This document shows positions 5,499 through 6,653 of a stretch of DNA of 6,653 nucleotides, one piece after another. The first letter of the stretch is position 1. Every line of letters starts with the position of its first letter. Made by a program: the position numbers and the translations under genes. Below the pieces are notes generated by a model that was not told where the DNA came from, made no database searches, and was given only the letters and a program-made list of their open reading frames with translations. Source of the stretch: Deltaproteobacteria bacterium (GTDB lineage: Bacteria > Desulfobacterota > Desulfarculia > Adiutricales > Adiutricaceae); NCBI GenBank assembly GCA_031279155.1, contig JAITJB010000293.1, forward strand, positions 1-6,653. The letters run 5' to 3'.

Positions 5499-6245
5499 TT
5501 AAATATTTTTAAAGATTTGGCTGGGATTTTTGTTCTCGTCGCCCTGAACTTTGGCCAGGGCATACTCCAAAGAGGAGAGCACCGAGTCCAGATGGACCGA
5601 CATCCACTCCTGGGCTTTTCCGACGTTACCCTCCAAAATGGCGTCGACAATAGCCTGATGATGGGCGATAGCCAAATCCAACTGGCCAGGCCGCCTGATG
5701 ATGACTTTGTTGACGTCTAAAAGCATGTCCCGGGTGGTCCACATCATCTCCTCTAAGACGCGGTTGTGAGAGGCTTGGGAGATGAGCAAATGGAACTCAA
5801 AATCGGTTTCCAAAAAATAATCCGGATCGCCCATCGATGACTTACATTTTTCGATGGTATCTAAAAGCCTATCTTGGATATCCGGCGTCATGCGGGTGAC
5901 GGCCAGACCGACAACTTGGGTCTCCAAAATGCGCCTAGCCTCCACCAGATCCCTAATATCGTAGCTAGATACTAAATGTTTTAGTTGCAAATGCTTGGTG
6001 ACAATTTCGGGATTTTTAGATAAAAAAGTCCCCTCGCCGCTTCGGACCTCGATTAAGCCCAAACCGATCAGAGTGTGCAGAGCTTCCCTGACCGGCGGAC
6101 GGCTTACCCCCATGAGTTCGGCTAAAGCCCGCTCGGAGGGCAAACGATCTCCTAACTTCAATTCCTGCTGCTTAATCAGATCTGTAATTTGATTAATAAT
6201 TGAAGAGGAGACGGTCTCTTTTTTAATTTTTTTAAATGAGGCCAT
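5499..6245 (-). CDS. GntR family transcriptional regulator, FadR subfamily (FCD domain)
   Basis: A 248-residue DNA-binding regulator. The N-terminal winged helix (about 8-75) has the GntR signature: LGDRLPSERALAELMGVSRP (31-50), then PVREALHTLIGLGLIEVRSG (51-70) and the wing EGTFL. The C-terminal all-helical FCD ligand domain spans about 96-228; D148, H152, H196 and H218 are placed as the usual metal ligands, which suggests a carboxylate effector bound through a metal ion. LldR, PdhR and similar regulators of organic-acid metabolism belong here, but the effector cannot be read from sequence. The ATG at 6245 starts the usual MASFKKIKKE-type N-terminus; the frame is open to a TTG at 6272, without a good ribosome binding site. 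No strong Shine-Dalgarno precedes the ATG either. A perfect palindrome lies just upstream. Targets may be itself and the genes downstream, but this is not shown. Confidence 0.92.
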   Translation of the reverse strand: MASFKKIKKETVSSSIINQITDLIKQQELKLGDRLPSERALAELMGVSRPPVREALHTLIGLGLIEVRSGEGTFLSKNPEIVTKHLQLKHLVSSYDIRDLVEARRILETQVVGLAVTRMTPDIQDRLLDTIEKCKSSMGDPDYFLETDFEFHLLISQASHNRVLEEMMWTTRDMLLDVNKVIIRRPGQLDLAIAHHQAIVDAILEGNVGKAQEWMSVHLDSVLSSLEYALAKVQGDENKNPSQIFKNI

Positions 6246-6257
6246 CAAAAAACCAAT

Positions 6258-6273
6258 TTTGGCTGCAGCCAAA
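6258..6273. promoter_or_regulatory. Perfect 16-bp palindrome before gntR (candidate operator or hairpin)
   Basis: TTTGGCTGCAGCCAAA is an exact palindrome ending 12 bases before the gntR ATG. In DNA it could bind a dimeric regulator such as the GntR protein itself. In RNA it could fold as a 6-bp stem with a TGCA loop next to the start codon. It does not match the FadR-type TnGTnnnACnA pattern well, so the assignment as the GntR operator is tentative. Confidence 0.5.
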
Positions 6274-6335
6274 GTCAGGGGCGATTTTAAAATTTACAGG
6301 CTCAACTCTTAGAATTTACTAGTAGAACATTTATC

Positions 6336-6364
6336 AGATTAGCATTTTTGACCTATGGCGTCAA
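6336..6364 (-). promoter_or_regulatory. Sigma-70 type promoter of gntR
   Basis: On the minus strand TTGACG (6359-6364), five of six matches to the -35 consensus, is followed after 17 bases by TAATCT (6336-6341). The -10 box itself is weak but is preceded by TGC, an extended -10 element. The start would be near 6329, giving a leader of about 84 bases that contains the 16-bp palindrome. An imperfect inverted repeat (6363-6378, arms with GCCT/AGGC) abuts the -35 box. Confidence 0.6.
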
Positions 6365-6387
6365 GGCCTAATAGGCTTAAATATCAG

Positions 6388-6431
6388 TTAACTATCGAAC
6401 GTTACAAGAATTTTTTAAATTTAACTATCGA
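6388..6431. repeat. Direct repeat of 11 bp upstream of the gntR promoter
   Basis: TTAACTATCGA occurs exactly at 6388-6398 and 6421-6431, 33 bases apart, about three turns of the helix. Both copies lie upstream of the -35 box of gntR. They could be two sites for an activator on the same face of the DNA, or simply a chance or duplicated stretch in AT-rich DNA. Confidence 0.5.
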
Positions 6432-6443
6432 CTTAATATATTT

Positions 6444-6473
6444 AAAAATAAAAAGCCAAATATTAGACTTTTT
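6444..6473 (-). terminator. Possible terminator for a gene entering from the right
   Basis: On the minus strand the arms AAAAAGTC (6466-6473) and GGCTTTTT (6450-6457) pair, with one G-T pair and an 8-base loop, and are followed by ATTTTT. The stem is AT-rich and so modest. Its position, about 30 bases after the stop codon at 6502, fits the end of a transcription unit. Confidence 0.4.
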
Positions 6474-6501
6474 CCTGAACTGCCCCGCCTTGGCCACCAA
6501 G

Positions 6502-6653
6502 CTATCGCCAGACTGACGGATCAAAAGGGTCGAGCAAACGCTGGCTTACGCCCAGCTTAGGGTCGAGCAAACGCTGGCTTACGCCCAGCTTAGAGGCGGG
6601 CAAACGCTGGCTTACGCCCAGCTTAGAGAAGTACTTTTTGCCTACCGTATCCA
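6502..6653 (-). CDS. Possible 3' end of an unidentified gene, encoding an 11-residue repeat
   Basis: A minus-strand frame enters from the right edge and stops at TAG (6502-6504). It reads DTVGKKYFS, then SKLGVSQRLPA, SKLGVSQRLLD and PKLGVSQRLLD-type repeats, then PFDPSVWR and stop. The 33-bp DNA repeat is a multiple of three, so the frame is kept through all three copies; both other minus-strand frames have a stop in every copy. A plausible terminator follows at 6444-6473. Against it: the other spacers here hold non-coding arrays, no start or domain is visible, and one plus-strand frame is also open through the repeats, though without a start. I do not recognise a family and no function can be proposed. 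Confidence 0.35.
   Translation of the reverse strand, partial: DTVGKKYFSKLGVSQRLPASKLGVSQRLLDPKLGVSQRLLDPFDPSVWR
6527..6625. repeat. 33-bp tandem repeat, three copies, each with a small hairpin
   Basis: Three head-to-tail units at 6527-6559, 6560-6592 and 6593-6625. The first two are identical; the third differs only in its first few bases. Each unit contains the inverted repeat GCTGG-N7-CCAGC. There are no spacers between units, so this is a minisatellite and not CRISPR. The near identity suggests recent expansion, in contrast to the more decayed arrays at 329-511 and 960-1120. Confidence 0.95.

Noticed and set aside
6527..6625. CRISPR array.
   Set aside because: The 33-base units follow each other without spacers, there is no cas gene, and the same holds for the other arrays.
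6517..6653. Plus-strand open frame through the 33-bp repeat (VEQTLAYAQLR-type repeats).
   Set aside because: It is preceded by a stop at 6514-6516 and has no ATG, GTG or TTG start with a ribosome binding site before the repeats; the minus-strand frame with an entry from outside and a terminator is the better candidate.

Overview
The window reads as a chromosomal housekeeping segment of a Gram-negative bacterium with roughly balanced base composition. All supportable genes lie on the minus strand, so the window is best read from right to left. Evidence for a Gram-negative host is the lipoprotein of the PilF/PilW type. The class I fructose-bisphosphatase, the long-form HisG next to HisI, and the small basic S21 together make me favour Desulfobacterota (former Deltaproteobacteria). 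That placement is inference and not certain.

Layout in the direction of transcription. At the right edge a 33-bp tandem repeat (three copies) sits in a minus-strand reading frame that enters from outside the window and stops at 6502; a modest hairpin plus T-run follows. Next come a sigma-70-like promoter and a FadR-type GntR regulator (5499-6245) with a perfect 16-bp palindrome just before its start codon. A good promoter (5427-5456) then opens a five-gene run: hisI, hisG, a six-TPR lipoprotein, a class I aminotransferase and the GTPase gene engB. The hisI-hisG and TPR-aminotransferase junctions overlap and the aminotransferase-engB gap is 10 bases, so co-transcription is likely; only the 114-base hisG-TPR gap leaves room for an internal element. 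After engB comes a 311-bp spacer with a 16-bp tandem array, the rpsU promoter and a structured leader. Then follow rpsU (TTG start), its terminator, a composite 34/35-bp tandem array, and the first 83 codons of fbp running off the left edge.

How the genes fit together: hisG and hisI catalyse the first and third steps of histidine biosynthesis; the aminotransferase may serve amino-acid metabolism. The TPR lipoprotein (type IV pilus secretin assembly), EngB (50S assembly) and S21 (30S subunit) are unrelated housekeeping functions. I see no defence system, mobile element, tRNA, rRNA or CRISPR array.

The unusual part is repeat DNA. Three intergenic regions each carry a different, unrelated minisatellite, and the hisG gene has an N-terminal low-complexity extension of about 84 residues with lysine every third residue, built from degenerate 9-bp units. 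I found no convincing new biological system; the repeats and the regulatory palindrome are the best leads.
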